From contig NC_051142.1 of NCBI RefSeq assembly GCF_014839805.1, positions 4,154,001 through 4,218,000 on the forward strand: a stretch of DNA of 64,000 bases, written 5' to 3'. A program made the position numbers and the translations under genes. Of this stretch, positions 1 to 11,990 are shown piece after piece. The notes under the pieces were generated by a model. That model had not been told where the DNA came from and did not search any database. It was given only the letters and a program-made list of their open reading frames with translations. Within the stretch, counting starts at the first letter, position 1. Every line of letters begins with the position of its first letter. The stretch comes from Manduca sexta. Lineage: Eukaryota; Arthropoda; Insecta; Lepidoptera; Sphingidae.

Positions 1-479
1 TACATAATTTTATTTCAATGTCTAACGCTACCGTAAACATAAGAAACTTCAAGCAATAAAAAAAGTACTAACTAAAACTGAACTTAATAGTACAAAAAAT
101 ATTCGATACGGTACAATACCAAACATAAAAGAACGGCAAGCAAGTCATCTAACCCGTATGGTCCCACAAATATATTGTTGAGACAAAAAACTAGTAGAAA
201 ATGTGTTTTCATGAATACATGTACCGCGTCTTGTACTGTGAAGACTGTTTGGAAACATTTCTCATCTCTTGAATAAAGTATGGCACCGGCGACCGAAGTT
301 CCAACTGCAATGGTACAACAACGGTCCATTACCGGGTTGCTTGTTATGAATTTTTATCAGCATTTAAAAATGTTTTATAGAAATTTATATTTCGAACAGT
401 TTGTTTCTGGTAACACGACGCGTAGAAGACAGCTTGCTAAGCTACATTATTAATAGTTGTTTCAGAAATTGCACCATGT
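1..479. other. AT-rich unique DNA, no gene seen
   Basis: No convincing coding region, RNA gene or repeat. The only open frames are short and AT-driven, without recognisable motifs. Confidence 0.6.
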
Positions 480-632
480 CAGTGGCGAAGTGTGATATTT
501 TTAAAAGGTAACCCGAGACAAATAAATTGCCTTAGTTAACATATCGCGGCCATTTTGACAGAAAAAAAACAAACGTAATAAACCTAAAAGGGATGCCGGT
601 AGGGATCGGGTTGTGTGGACGCTTCGCCACTG
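480..632. mobile_element. hAT-like MITE (family F), complete copy
   Basis: A 153-bp element with inverted ends: CAGTGGCGAAGTGT on the left, and CACTG closing a complementary CTTCGCCACTG on the right. The flanks form an imperfect 8-bp duplication (CACCATGT at 472-479, CACCTTAT at 633-640, 6 of 8 matching). Ends of the CAGTG type and an 8-bp target duplication are typical of hAT transposons. There is no coding capacity, so it would be a non-autonomous MITE. Three related copies occur near 5247, 8955-9028 and 13582 and share the first 50-80 bp. The hAT assignment rests on termini only. Confidence 0.6.
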
Positions 633-656
633 CACCTTATATCAGTTTCATTTGCT

Positions 657-886
657 GGTAGGATATATTTTATATCCGTCCAGATAGCGACCACCGTACA
701 CAAGGCATTAATACCCGCCATAATGGCTCACGTAAGCGCGTTTCGTTCCGAGATCAGCCTGTGTATGTCCGGTTCCAACAGGCCGGCATAATTCTGGCGA
801 GGGGTAATCGTCAGTCTACATTTTATTGTAACCCACTCCACTTACCATCAGGTGCAATGGATTCACTTGCTCATATAAAATAAAAT
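657..886 (+). mobile_element. SINE-like repeat family C, long copy
   Basis: About 230 bp, beginning near GGTAGGATATATTTTATATC and ending with CACTTACCATCAGGTGCA followed by an A-rich tail (ATATAAAATAAAA). Six other copies are in this window (7031, 30021, 32849, 37129, 57033, 63080). The A-rich tail sets the orientation. The family is widespread in Lepidoptera to my knowledge. I do not see a clear tRNA promoter, so SINE versus LINE-derived fragment is open. Confidence 0.65.
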
Positions 887-1496
887 TCCAACTTTAACGT
901 ACGCAATATGGAACGGAGTATGCGAAACATAAGGCTAAGTGACAAGTGGAAGACTACAAAAATAGGGAACAGAACAAAAGTCAGCGATGTTTTCTACAAA
1001 TAAAAAAACTAACATCGACTGGAACCGGTCATATTATGAACACGAACAGGAAAAAATTTACAAAGAATATAATGGAAATATATCTCTATTCTTTCTAATT
1101 GTTATTTTTAGTAAATATTTTCTATTTCTAGAAACTAAGTAAATCTTCTACTTCTAGAAATTGAAATTGTTACCCACATAATGCAATAATGCACGGACGT
1201 GTTGCAATATTTGTCAAACACCTCTTTAATTAATTGATCTTTTTATTATTCAAGAATTTATATTGTATTATCTATGTTGTTCACGGAGACCTAAAGTATT
1301 GTAACTAACATTAACTTCTTTTCGGCACTAGAGGTCCATATCATTAGATTTATATTACTTAGGATAAGTAGCTTTGGTTATTATAAATGTACATGACTGT
1401 TTGTTGCCAAAATAAATAAAAAAAAATAAATAAATAAAAAAAAAATATCCTGGGTATGGTAACAGACAAAAAGGAAGACAAATTACAAAAGATCAA
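887..1496. other. AT-rich DNA ending in an AAAT-rich tract
   Basis: No gene seen. The stretch near 1411-1446 is an AAAT/A-rich tract following TTGTTGCCAAAATAAATAA, similar to 56007-56030. It resembles the 3' tail of a LINE-type insertion, but no body can be assigned. Confidence 0.4.
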
Positions 1497-1572
1497 TCAA
1501 CCAGCCTATCGCTGTCCACTATCATCACATAGACCTCCCCACGTTAGCACCATCCTGGTATCCGCATCCATC
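1497..1572 (-). mobile_element. RTE-type LINE 3' fragment (likely)
   Basis: Contains CCAGCCTATCGCTGTCCACT followed by ACATAGACCTCCCC. This matches the common lepidopteran RTE-type 3' sequence (AGCC-TAT-GCTGTCCACTGCTGG) as I remember it. Only about 75 bp remain, directly abutting a Helitron-like fragment. Confidence 0.45.
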
Positions 1573-1692
1573 CCCTATATAATTTAAGTCTGCACAAAAT
1601 TTCATCCAATTCCGTTTAGTTGTTTCTGAGTTTATATTTAACAAACGTACGACATCCGAACGTTTCCACAAACTTTCTAAAATACTAATAGT
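1573..1692 (-). mobile_element. Helitron-like 5' fragment
   Basis: Read on the minus strand this gives a terminus with TATTAGTATTTTAGAAAG, then the body segment conserved in these elements (AAACAACTAAACGGAATTGG, then ATGAAATTTTGTGC). The same body order occurs in the copies at 31014, 33096 and 55136. The GC-rich 3' end is missing. Confidence 0.5.
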
Positions 1693-2558
1693 AAAAGTAA
1701 TAAGTAAGATTAATTTTATTGCCACGATCGTAACCTACTCTACACTTAACTACATTAAAAATTGCTTCCACACAAAAGAAAAGTAACAGGACAACTTAGT
1801 TTAAAATGCGAGTAAATACAAAAGTGTAGGGGGAAAACACAAGCTATTGTGAGTAAATCGTTAAAACGTTGCAAAATTGTGTACGTTTATTCGCTTAGTG
1901 TAACGCTTTCTGTTTAAAAATGTTTTAAAGTAGTATTAAGAGTATACGTCGATGATTAAATACTATTTCCTTCATCATTTAGAATATGTGGCAATTGGTA
2001 TTTTGGCTGCCAAATGAATATGTATAGCACTTATGCGCAATAGCTAATGTTTTTAAAGATATTATTTTATCACAGTAAAAGGTAGACAAATAAGGGGTTA
2101 TATCTATCTACGCTCAGCTAACGGTTTACTGTTGCTTGGGCGCGGAAAGGTCTATAAATGTATAATGACCATACCTACAAAAATTCACACTGCCGAAAAT
2201 ATACTTAATTTTTATAAGCAGAGAAACTAAAATACGTAAAGCAACAAAAAATCACATATTTAATAATATATTATACTTTCTTATATCATTCTTTCCTAAA
2301 AAGATAATATCTCAGAACAAAACTTTACCCAAATCCTTTCATGGCTATAAATCTTATCAGTATAATCTTTGTTTTTTCCGCAACAGCTCAACACTCCGCA
2401 GGCATGACATCAATCAAAACTGTCAGCGCCGTGCCTCACTCAAATAAACAGCCGTCAGTCTGGAGGTGTTACGTGGAAACCCACACGATCAGTAAGGGTG
2501 CACTACATCCCACTAATATAAAAATTAAAGTCTGTAAAATTTGATATTTTAATTAAGA
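1693..2558. other. unique AT-rich DNA, no supported gene
   Basis: A 67-codon open frame at 2341-2544 begins with a hydrophobic stretch but has no splice, homology or context support. Otherwise nothing is seen. Confidence 0.5.
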
Positions 2559-2690
2559 GAATTTGTGCCCGATATGGCGATAAGCTCGCCCTCTATCATA
2601 TCATAGGACATAAGAGACACTACGGAAAGAATTGCGCCTCAGTCTACCCCTTCAATGATAAAGGCGTGTGTGTGCGTGCGTGCGTACTTT
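2559..2690 (+). mobile_element. tRNA-derived SINE family B, 3' part
   Basis: Carries the family B body (GTGCCCGATATGGCGATAAG, then CTATCATATCATAGGACA) and the 3' end (GCGCCTCAGTCTACCCCTTC, then AAGGCGTGTG), ending in a GTGC-rich tail. The tRNA-like head is missing, as expected for 5' truncation or decay. Confidence 0.75.
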
Positions 2691-3440
2691 ATGTTGTCTC
2701 GCCTATCAATATTTTCTTTCTCAACTCAGATATGATGTAGATACGAGCGACTAATAAAATAATCTACTGCAAAGTGCAAAACTAACCCATTGATAAGCTA
2801 CAATGTAGAATCGACCCTCCATTGATCAGTCCATAACTACCTTATAAGTCATACAGAGCTGAAATTGCCATGAACTCAAATCCTTGTTCTACGTCAGATG
2901 ATATTCACCCAATGCCAAATCCTGTTACACAAACGAGCGGTAATCCAGCCGTGTAGGCGATTTTAAAAATGCCTCACATATTCGAAAACTGCTATGAAAG
3001 AATTTGATTTCACTAAGCTTAAAGAAATGGTGTCATTCGATTGAAAGAACTCTTCATTTAAATTGCATTATAACTCTAAAATATGGTAGAATATTTGCTT
3101 AAGTGGTGAGGAAATAAAATATTTATCATTTGTAATTACTATAGTTAGGATCGAATTTTACAGACACACAAATACCCATAGTCGACATTAAGTGACTTTT
3201 TAATGTTGTTTAATCTGATCCGTAATTGGTAAGACACATTTTAATTGCAAAATTACTTCATATCCTGTTTGGAGATTAAAGCTAAAATCTTTAACTTTGA
3301 TCGATCTATATATTTCCCATATAGTTAACAAAGAACATTCGTGTTCTCGCGTAGAGCAACAATTGTCTCGAACATGAGTGTCTTAGGTAGAAAACACACT
3401 CATAGAAGGAGCGGTACTAAATAGTATACACTTTTTACCT
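2691..3440. other. unique AT-rich DNA, nothing seen
   Basis: No gene, RNA or repeat recognised. Confidence 0.5.
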
Positions 3441-3619
3441 ATACACACACTCACGCCTTTAATGCCTGAAGGGGTAGGCAGAGCCGCAACTGGTGAACCC
3501 ACTTTCAGTGTGACCTTCCATAATGAGATAGGGGCGAGCTTATCGCCATATCGGACACAATTTCTAGACTCTGGCCTGATACCTAGTAGAAAAATCAATG
3601 TCACGGCCTGACCTGACTG
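3441..3619 (-). mobile_element. tRNA-derived SINE family B, headless copy
   Basis: Minus-strand copy. The plus strand shows CTCACGCCTTTAATGCCTGA, GGGGTAGGCAGAG, CGAGCTTATCGCCATATCGG and CAATTTCTAGACTCTGGCC, in the order of the complete copy at 17710-17971. It stops before the box B region. Confidence 0.75.
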
Positions 3620-6600
3620 GTATGTAATATAACTACGGTAGCGAGACAGTCGTATATTTTTACCTATAATTTTGACTATAATGGGGTTTTATACATGTAC
3701 TATCTGTTTCATAAGTATCATATAAATCTTATATTTAAGTTTATAATTAAACTTGAGACTATAACTCGTATAATATTATGTATGTATATAAAGTTACCTC
3801 GCGCAATCTAACACGGATCTTCACCGCAACATTATAATAAATAATCATTTCGCTTACATTATTTTCTACTTCCTTAAAACATCAACTCGAATAAAAAACA
3901 AACTTCACAACTGTAACTGTTCTTCAGCATTAATATTGCAAAATTCCTTACCGTTTTTGTAACGCTTACTTAATTCGACAAGCAACGGGTGTTAAAGACA
4001 TTTTACAAAAGCAGAGCGGACGGAGCGTAAACTTAGAACAATAGGCAGCTTGGGCGCAGCTTCGAAACGGGTAGTTCGTTTCGGACATGTCAATATCAGA
4101 TTCGAAGGCGTTAGTGAATAGTATTGGGCAGCGGGATATAAAGTACCAGACAACTATGCGATAAGGTTTGACAGAAGTTGTATATTTGTTTATTATTAGA
4201 ACATCCAGAAGTTGCTATAATATAACTAGCTATTATATTATATATTAATCATGTATTTTTTTACGAAATAAAAGTAGCAACTACATAAAATTTAACCTAC
4301 CTTAAACAAATAGAAAAAGAGTATGAGAACCTAATGGTGTTAAAAATAATGAGCGTAATATAAATTTAATAATACAATATATAAAATTCGGAAACAGGTA
4401 AAATTATCTACGAATTTTAAACTCTTAACAAACCCAAAAAAAATTGAGATATTTCGTTTTATTACCTAGAAAAATTTAAACTAGAGGGATATGTTATTTA
4501 ACAGCTGGTATAATGGGTTATGGAAAAACATTATATTATAGAATATTATTTTAAACACAAAATATAGTTGTATGCTATGATAAATTGCAAGTCCAATTGT
4601 GTAGTAAACAAAATAAATACGGGTATACCCATACGCACAGTATTCGGACATCTATGGAATCCTGTGTTATCGTTGATAAAAAACATTTTGCTTGCAATTA
4701 TCGCAAAATACATGGATCGCCCGTTTAATCCCACGTCGCGTCACCTACATTTCGTATACTGATTTTGCTACCATTTTGCTGCAGTAATTAAGTTGCAATT
4801 AATAATCTTGCTCATAAATTTCATATATCTAAAGGTAATAATGATTTTTTTTTCTGTACACTACGTTTATTGCTTTAAAAAACTTTTTAAAAAAAAATAT
4901 GGCCGCATGAAAACATTTACAAAAAAATAAAAGACAATAAACAATGTACCCGTATATACCTAAAATAAGTTTACGAGACAATGTGCACGTATCTAATAAG
5001 AAAACATCAACATAGACGACACAAACTTGAGATAAGAGTAGGAGCGACTCTCTTGGGATCAACAAAAATATTTTACTAAAACAGTTCTCGCTGTTTGCTT
5101 TAAGCGGGACCCACTCACGTTAAGCCAGGTTTGGATATTCAACAAACGTATTGCTGAAATGCTAATGATGATGACTTACTAGGTTTGGAATACTCTGTTT
5201 GGACATTAGCGACACTTCGCACTAGTAACACTAATGTGTATCGATTGCAGTGGCGAAAAGTGAAATTTTCCGAAAGAGAACCTAAATGAAATTATTTTGC
5301 AATCCGATTCGATCGATTTGCAAACCGTTCTGATGATAATAAGATTCTACATAATAATCGTCACTAATAGCCGGATCAATTCTGGTGGTCGGATCGCTAC
5401 CGAACTTCACAGGGTCTCCCACTTATTTTAACACGGGGAAATCGTTTTACGAGTTTCTGTCGGACTCGCTGGTACAAACCGTCCTACCAACTAAATCTAA
5501 ACTAAACTAAATCGAGGTTTCGAGGATTCGGCTCTTGGACAGGATCTCCCACTGGACCAATCTGAATATTACCTACAAATTTAATTAAAATTGCTCCAGA
5601 TGTTCTGTAGTCCTTAGAGAACATACATATACACATTCATTTATATACATATATAGTCATTATCTTACCACTTACATATTTATGATATTGTAAATAAAAT
5701 AAACAGTAAACTTGTAGACGTTTACATCATGTCCCACTCGCTTATGACTGTAAACATAGCCACAATAAGACAGGTGTGAGCCGCCAATCGTATCATTGGC
5801 ATACCAGTTATCATGACATCGTGGATATAATGCACTTTACAAGACACTGGCAGAATGAACGTATTGTTTGTACGACTATCTCCATACTCCTATATGTATT
5901 GTCTCATTTTCATTGTGTTCGATAAAAGGTATGAAATTCTCAATCTGATGGATGGTATGCAAAGTCCGCCGGTCCCTTATTGCGAATTTCAGATCTGAAT
6001 TTTGATGTGGTTACGGACAATGTATTAGGGATTTTATGAGGGGATTTTGTTAAAATATTTCGTAAGTTTTGGTAACATGTGATATGAAATTGTTTAGTCT
6101 TACATTTGACTCAATTTATAAATTATTTTGCATGCTGCTATATTTTTTATATTTGTAAATTTTTTATTCGTTTTTAAAATAAGAACAAATTAAATTTTTC
6201 GCTTATAACTAAGGTGTAAAACAGCTGGGCCTTGCAATTAATTTACTTAAGGGCCTACCGCCTTATAATCTCCAAAGCAACGGAGTTCAGGAAATTGATG
6301 AGGATAATTAAGAGCGGGGGTTTATTAAGTGGTAAATGTAATTGAAAATAACAAACCTTAATCGGTAAGGTTAACATAAAATCGCACTTGTCATTAAAGA
6401 GGAAAACTTTATGTATACTTTAATAACTGAAAAACAACTTGTGCACTTAGGTACCATATATGTAGTACAATTACATATAAAATATTCCAACCAAGCGGTA
6501 GTGTGTAAAAATATTTTGTCGACTATTACATTTGTGTTAATTTTAAAATAATATTTAATTTTAAAGGTATCGATCACGTTAATTAATAAACGATTTGAAT

Positions 6601-7030
6601 GTAAAATTATTTTTTACGTCTACAATAAAGCTAACACCGTTTGTGCGAAGCCTAAAGACTACAGACGGAGTATTTTTCATCTTTGCGCAGATGAACTGCG
6701 TTTTTAGTGTGTACATTTTTATGTAAAAGAACACAGTTATCGCAGCATCGCCTCGACGGCAATATGTAGGGCCATCTTATTATATGCAATTGAATATAGC
6801 TCTGAAGTGTGATAACAGCCGTGACGTTATCAATACGTCTGTATATAATAAAAAAAATTAACATCTCAAATGATAATATCTTAAGTAAGTTTTATTTTAA
6901 ATTATGCCGTCTCAGTTAACAACAGGCGTTGAAATGACATCTCAAGATTTCTTTATTAAATACTTGAATACCTTAAATATCTACTTAAGATCCTACTCAA
7001 AGTTCATTGATATATAATGATTAGTTTGAA
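3620..7030. other. 3.4 kb AT-rich DNA with one short repeat
   Basis: No gene supported. Apart from the family F copy near 5247 there are only AT-rich tracts and short open frames in both strands (for example around 4546-4762) with no recognisable domain. Confidence 0.5.
5247..5305 (+). repeat. hAT-like MITE (family F), left-end copy
   Basis: Starts at CAGTGGCGAAAAGTGAAATT and aligns with 480-530 and the other family F copies for about 50 bp. No matching right terminus was found. Confidence 0.5.
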
Positions 7031-7167
7031 CCGGTTCCAACAGCCCGGCACAATTGTGGCGACTGCCGAGGTGTAATCATCTCTCGTCATTCGACATTCT
7101 ATTGGACACCGCTCCACTTACCATCGGTTGCAGTGGGGTCACTATGTCGTTCTTGTATAAAAAAATG
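7031..7167 (+). mobile_element. family C repeat, 3' half
   Basis: Shares CCGGTTCCAACAGCCCGGCA, GACTGCCGAGGTGTAATCAT and CCACTTACCATC with the long copy at 657-886, and ends in an A-rich tail (TTGTATAAAAAAATG). Confidence 0.65.
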
Positions 7168-7704
7168 TAGCCCTCAGATGTGTATAATCGCATTTAAGGT
7201 GCAATTAAAGCGAGTTTCCAACCCCTATCAATACGCTCTCTGCATACGCTCTGAGGACAATGAATCACGCTGCTAATGTACGAAAAGCGAGATATTTCTC
7301 GCTAAAGCAGTTTTAGTGACATAAAACCTCCGTAAAGCAACACGTGTTCTTAACTACAGCACATTTGGAACATATCACATAATGATTCTCATTCGACGAA
7401 ATTAACTATTACAGACTTAATCATAATGCATTAGGTACGTTTTTTACTAGGCAGAGATCATAAAGGGACGGGTTTGGTTAGGAACTTTTTGCTACATAAT
7501 ATATCTAGCGGAAGTCTAGGTAGGCAACTTCTTTCCCTATTTTACATCGTAATTATGTGCAAACACCGTTCGGACCGTTCCGAAGCATTGTTGTGATTTA
7601 ATTGACTGAATCATTGGACTTACATAATCTCCTTATTAAAGTACGGAATGCACTATAGCACTTTGTAATACAAATTTTAAAATGTTGTTACTCTTTATAA
7701 AGAT
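7168..7704. other. unique DNA, nothing seen
   Basis: No gene or repeat recognised. Confidence 0.5.
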
Positions 7705-7878
7705 TTAGCTTTGCCTGCGGTTCCAACTGCGTGGAAAAGAAATCCGCGTTAAATTGCAGCCTATGGCACTCAGGAGTAATGTAGCTTCCTATTAGTGAAA
7801 AGATTTTCAAAATCGGTTTAATAGTACTTGAAGTTAGCACGTTCAAACAAACTATTCAGCTTCATATATTAGTGTAGA
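7705..7878 (-). mobile_element. short Helitron-like element
   Basis: On the minus strand it starts A|TCTACACTAATATATGAAGC (host A at 7879), continues with the GTTTGTTTGAACGTGC motif shared with 11940-11990, and ends with a GC-rich segment and CTAA in place of CTAG. About 174 bp, so strongly deleted but keeping both ends. Confidence 0.65.
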
Positions 7879-9357
7879 TAGACTGTCATACCACTAAGGT
7901 GAATACAAAAATCTAAAACATTTTGGATATCAATGAAATTTCAGACAAATACCACAAGCATCTTAAGGTTTTTGTATTCACACTGTATACAGACGGCGGT
8001 AACGTAAAACAAAATTGATAAAATCGCAACATAACAGCGATTATTTAAACGCCTAGTTTTAATACGTTTAAACTACCTTATCTTAGCGATTTTGTAACTT
8101 CCGTCTATGTTTATGGGTTCTGATACGCCGCGAGCCGCAACACTCTTGATAAGAACTTGCCGCCATAACCTAACTTATATTGTTTATTTAAAATGTCAAC
8201 ACAACTGGGGCCTTATTCTCTATCCCGCACGTTATTTTAACAGTGTGTAACAAGCACGTAACACAACGCATCATGTTTAGGACTATAGAAATTTGGCTTA
8301 CAGAATACCATTCCACGCACATTACTCGAAGATAACATGACACGGCCGCGTTACGCGTTTACACTATCATACAGATTAAGGGCCCTGAAGGAACTAAGTT
8401 TTATAACTTGCGTGGTTACATGGTGCTAATAAGTATCCGAATTGGTTAGTTATTAAGCAGCTACTAGGATATGATGGCATGATGGAGGATATGAGACAAT
8501 GATATGATATTATGTAATTAATTAATTAAATTAAAATTGCACAGTAGCAGGTGGTGGAGCAAAGCCAATAAAAACCTTACTTATAATTAATTAATGAAAG
8601 AATAAGTTATTAGGTCCTATTTATTATTAATAAGACATTATATTTTTCTTTTTCGTATGACCATTTGTTTCTTAAATAAAAAAATAGGTAAGTATATCAT
8701 GTAGGTATACTTAAGCTGTTAGTCTGTTTGAAGAACGTGATACGTATTTATTGGGGAAGTACAAATACTTATAGTAATGACAAATTAATACTTATATTTT
8801 TTTAATGGAAAGAGAATTATCTTCATTTATTCTTCGATTTTAAAAATGTTTCAACTACTAACGCATAATTATAGAAACTTTAATAGGTATGTTAGTAGTT
8901 GTTGATTTGCATTTAAGACTTACCCGTTGTTTTAGTATTTATTTTCCGATAAATTGGCCACGTTATTTTAACTAAGACCAATTTTTATGTCTCGGATTTC
9001 TTTTGAAAAATTTCACCATTCGCCACTGCTTGCCACTTCCCTTCCCTTTGTCATACTGTATATTCTTTCACATCTTTATATATACGATCAACGTATGAGG
9101 CAACGTGACGGTTTATTAGTGTATTGCCACAAAGCAAATCAATATCTATCTAAGTGATAATAACGGCGACAATAAGGGTTCGTTAACTATAACTGTATCT
9201 CAGAAAAGAAAAGTATAAAATACCTGGAAGTGCTTTCTTAAAATATTTTCCACTTGTTTTGGTTCCGTATTCTCGGAATTGAGAGGTCTTCCTCAAAGTT
9301 TCAACAATAAAAAGATGAGCGTTGACTAGCCACAATGAATTTTAATTTTATGAGATA
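7879..9357. other. unique AT-rich DNA with one short repeat
   Basis: Contains the family F copy at 8955-9028. The segment 8190-8400 is of more even composition and resembles a dispersed lepidopteran repeat I could not name. No gene supported. Confidence 0.45.
8955..9028 (-). repeat. hAT-like MITE (family F), one end
   Basis: The minus strand reads CAGTGGCGAATGGTGAAATT, then TCCGAGACATAAAAATTG. It aligns with 480-560 for about 75 bp including the segment before CGGCCATTTTG. Confidence 0.55.
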
Positions 9358-9540
9358 CTAGCTTTTTCCTGCGATTCCGCTCGGTTAAATATCTTTTCAT
9401 TGAACAAAGAACTCGCAGGAGCACGTTATCGGGAACTATGTGATCAAAATGAAATGTTCTAACTGTGTACTAAATAGCATCGAAAACTATTTAATCAATA
9501 CGAAATGGGCTATTAAACATGTAAAAAAATTGATTGACAC
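9358..9540 (-). mobile_element. Helitron-like 3' end copy
   Basis: The minus-strand 3' end is CTAG at 9358-9361 preceded by a GC-richer hairpin-like segment. The body becomes unrecognisable toward 9540, so that border is approximate. Confidence 0.5.
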
Positions 9541-10199
9541 ATAATTCATATTTAGAAAATTTATAAATATCATTTTTGCAATTCTGCCCGCATGGAGCAA
9601 AACAATGTTTTAATTTAATATAGCGACACTGCACGCACATTTTTTTCCGCATCCTGCACAAATCTTTCCAGCAAGCGATAGAGGGAGCACCGCGTTAGGA
9701 AATGGTTCCGCTTGCGTCTGCGCCCCGGTGAAGCGCTAAAATCTCTTATTGACGCTGAATGACACTAGATGTACACTAGATAACACCACTCAGATATTGT
9801 AATTCAATTTGTTTGTTTTCAGTGTTTGTTGTATAATTAGGCTTATGTGAATGTGTAAACAATTGTCCTCGTAGTAAAAAATAGTGTAAGTGGTCGCCAC
9901 AAGCAGAATTACGAAGCCGCCAGTAGTCGACCACCAAACCACCGTCGCAGACGCCATAAGGTACTGTGCTTTGTTCCCGTATTTGGAGTTATCATTTACT
10001 TACAATGTATCCCTCAGGCAGGTGTAATTCCCATCTTCAATGCGTCATTTTAGGTGCAATATTTCATTTTCACATCATGTTACTTAATGAAACCATATAC
10101 TTATCTTCTTTAAAATAATACTTCACAATAAGTAAATCGAACCCTAGATGTAATATAAAAAGTGTAAGTTTCTAACAAAGTGAATATAATAGAAATATA
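9541..10199. other. unique DNA; weak exon-like patch
   Basis: A plus-strand stretch at about 9825-9960 lies between TTTGTTTTCAG and a GTACTG donor-like site and is less AT-rich than its flanks. Its open frame is short and Arg-rich with no recognised product. I do not call an exon. Confidence 0.3.
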
Positions 10200-10944
10200 T
10201 CTATATATATAAAAATGAATTGCTGTTCGTTAGTCTCGCTAAAACTCGAGAACGGCTGAACGGATTTATCTTATCTTGGTCTTGAATTATTCGTGGAGGT
10301 CTAGGGAAGTTTTAAAAGGTGAGAAAAATTCGAATAATTGCCGGGAAAATCCTCAAAACAGCATTTTTCTATTTCCCATACAAACGTTTTCTAAATAAAA
10401 TGGAGAGTCAATTTGTAATTTATTACCGCTGCATAAAGTTCAAATTCGCGTGCGCGTTGGAGGATCTAATATCGCGTTCTGAAACTCAACAAAAGTGAAA
10501 GTGAATCGCGAACGCGACAAAATTGCATAGTCTCAAAATACATAGTACATAAATAGTGGTCGGCTTCGAGAAACTCAATTTTAGCTAACTTCAATTGTTA
10601 ATATAATATATAACTCAAAGGTGACTGACAGTGATATATCAAGGAACAGCCCAAACCATTGGACGGATCGGGCTAAGACTTTACATGCATAAAGCTACTA
10701 TGACGTAGGCATCCCCTAAGAAAGGATTTTGATAAATTCTACCCTTAAGGGGAAAAAAATAGGGGATGAAAGTTTGTATAAATGTTCTTAGATTTTCGAC
10801 TGATTGAACTGAAATTATAGATTGGGGATAAAATTAGTTTGAACCTATAAGTACCGGGAAAATATGTAGCAAGACTTTTATCAAACAGTGGAATTTTATC
10901 CTGGAAAACACCTTCACGCGGGCGAAGCCGCGAGCAAAAGCTAG
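10200..10944 (+). mobile_element. complete non-autonomous Helitron-like element
   Basis: 745 bp with correct Helitron termini: host A (10199) then TC, and 3' CTAG at 10941-10944 followed by T. Just inside the 3' end is CGCGGGCGAAGCCGCG, a CGCGG/CCGCG hairpin, followed by AGCAAAAG and CTAG. The 5' part (AATTGCTGTTCGTTAGTCTC) is a segment I remember as common in arthropod repeats. There is no open frame of size and no Rep or helicase motif, so transposition would depend on an autonomous element elsewhere. Confidence 0.75.
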
Positions 10945-11100
10945 TATATTATAATTTTACTTGCACTATTTCCACTACTAATACTTTAAACGAATTCGTT
11001 GCAGCAGCAACATCACACTTTCAGTCATAAATACGCTCACGCACACCCTTGAAATAGTAAAAAATCAGAAAGGTAAAACTACGATTTTTTTATAAAAATA

Positions 11101-11990
11101 CTAGTTTTTGCCCGCGGCTCCGCCCGCGTTATAAAGTTTTTCGGGCTAAAGTTTTCCGTTATAAAAGTCACGCTGTATAATTTTCTGGGAGCCTATGTTC
11201 TTCCCAGGGTCTCAAACTGTCTCCATACCAAATGTCATCTTAATACGTTGGGTAGTTTTTGAGTTTAACACGTTCAGGCAGACAGATGCAGCGGGGGACC
11301 TTGGTTTATAATATATTTTTGTAGAACTTTTTAAGAGGAACAATCCCGTCATACATTATTGTTGAATTACTTTAACCGTTTACGCAGCGCACGCAGCGGA
11401 TGCTCTAAAAACTAATCAATACATTTTCCCCGTTTTTGCAACATGTTTCATTACTGCTACGCTCCTATTGGTCATAGCGTGATGATATATAGCCTATAGC
11501 ACTCCAGGAACAAAGGTCTATCCAACACAAATATTTTTTCAGTTCAAACCGGTTGTTCCTGAGATTAGCCATTACTGCTCCGCTCCTATTAGTCATAGCG
11601 TGATGATATATAGCCTATAGCACTCCACAAATAAAGGGCTATTCAACACAAAAATAATTTTTCAGTTCGAACCGGTAGTTCCTGAGATTAGCTACCACTG
11701 CTCCGCTCCCATTGGGTATATCGTGATGATATATAGCCTATAGCACTCCATGACCAAAGGGCTATTTAACACAAAAATAATTTTTCAATTTGAACCGGTT
11801 GTTCCTGAGATTAGCTATTACTGCTCCGCTCCCATTGGGTATAGCGTGATGATATATAGCCTATAGCACTCCACGACCAAAGGGCTATCCAACGCAAAAA
11901 GAATTTTTCAATTTGAACCGGTAGTTCCTGAGATTAGCGCGTTCAAACAAACAAACAAACAAACTCTTCAGCTTTATATAATAGTATAGA
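11101..11990 (-). mobile_element. complete Helitron-like element with internal tandem repeats
   Basis: 890 bp on the minus strand. The 5' end is A|TCTATACTATTATATAAAGC (host A at 11991) followed by a GTTT-repeat tract. The 3' end is CTAG at 11101-11104 followed by T, preceded by the hairpin CGCGG-GCGGAG-CCGCG. The 5' half holds four tandem units. The element matches the Lep1-type Helitrons known to be abundant in Lepidoptera, by memory of their ends and the ATATATCATCACGCTAT core. No protein-coding capacity is visible. Confidence 0.8.
11450..11938 (-). repeat. four tandem 121-123-bp units inside a Helitron
   Basis: Units start near 11450, 11571, 11694 and 11817. Each contains TACTGC-CCGCTCC, GATGATATATAGCCTATAGC, and an AACCGGT block ending CCTGAGATTAGC. 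Units differ by scattered substitutions and 1-2 base indels. Confidence 0.9.

Noticed and set aside
2341..2544. 67-codon frame starting with a signal-peptide-like stretch
   Set aside because: No homology, cleavage-site context, promoter or conservation evidence; hydrophobic starts are common in AT-rich chance frames.
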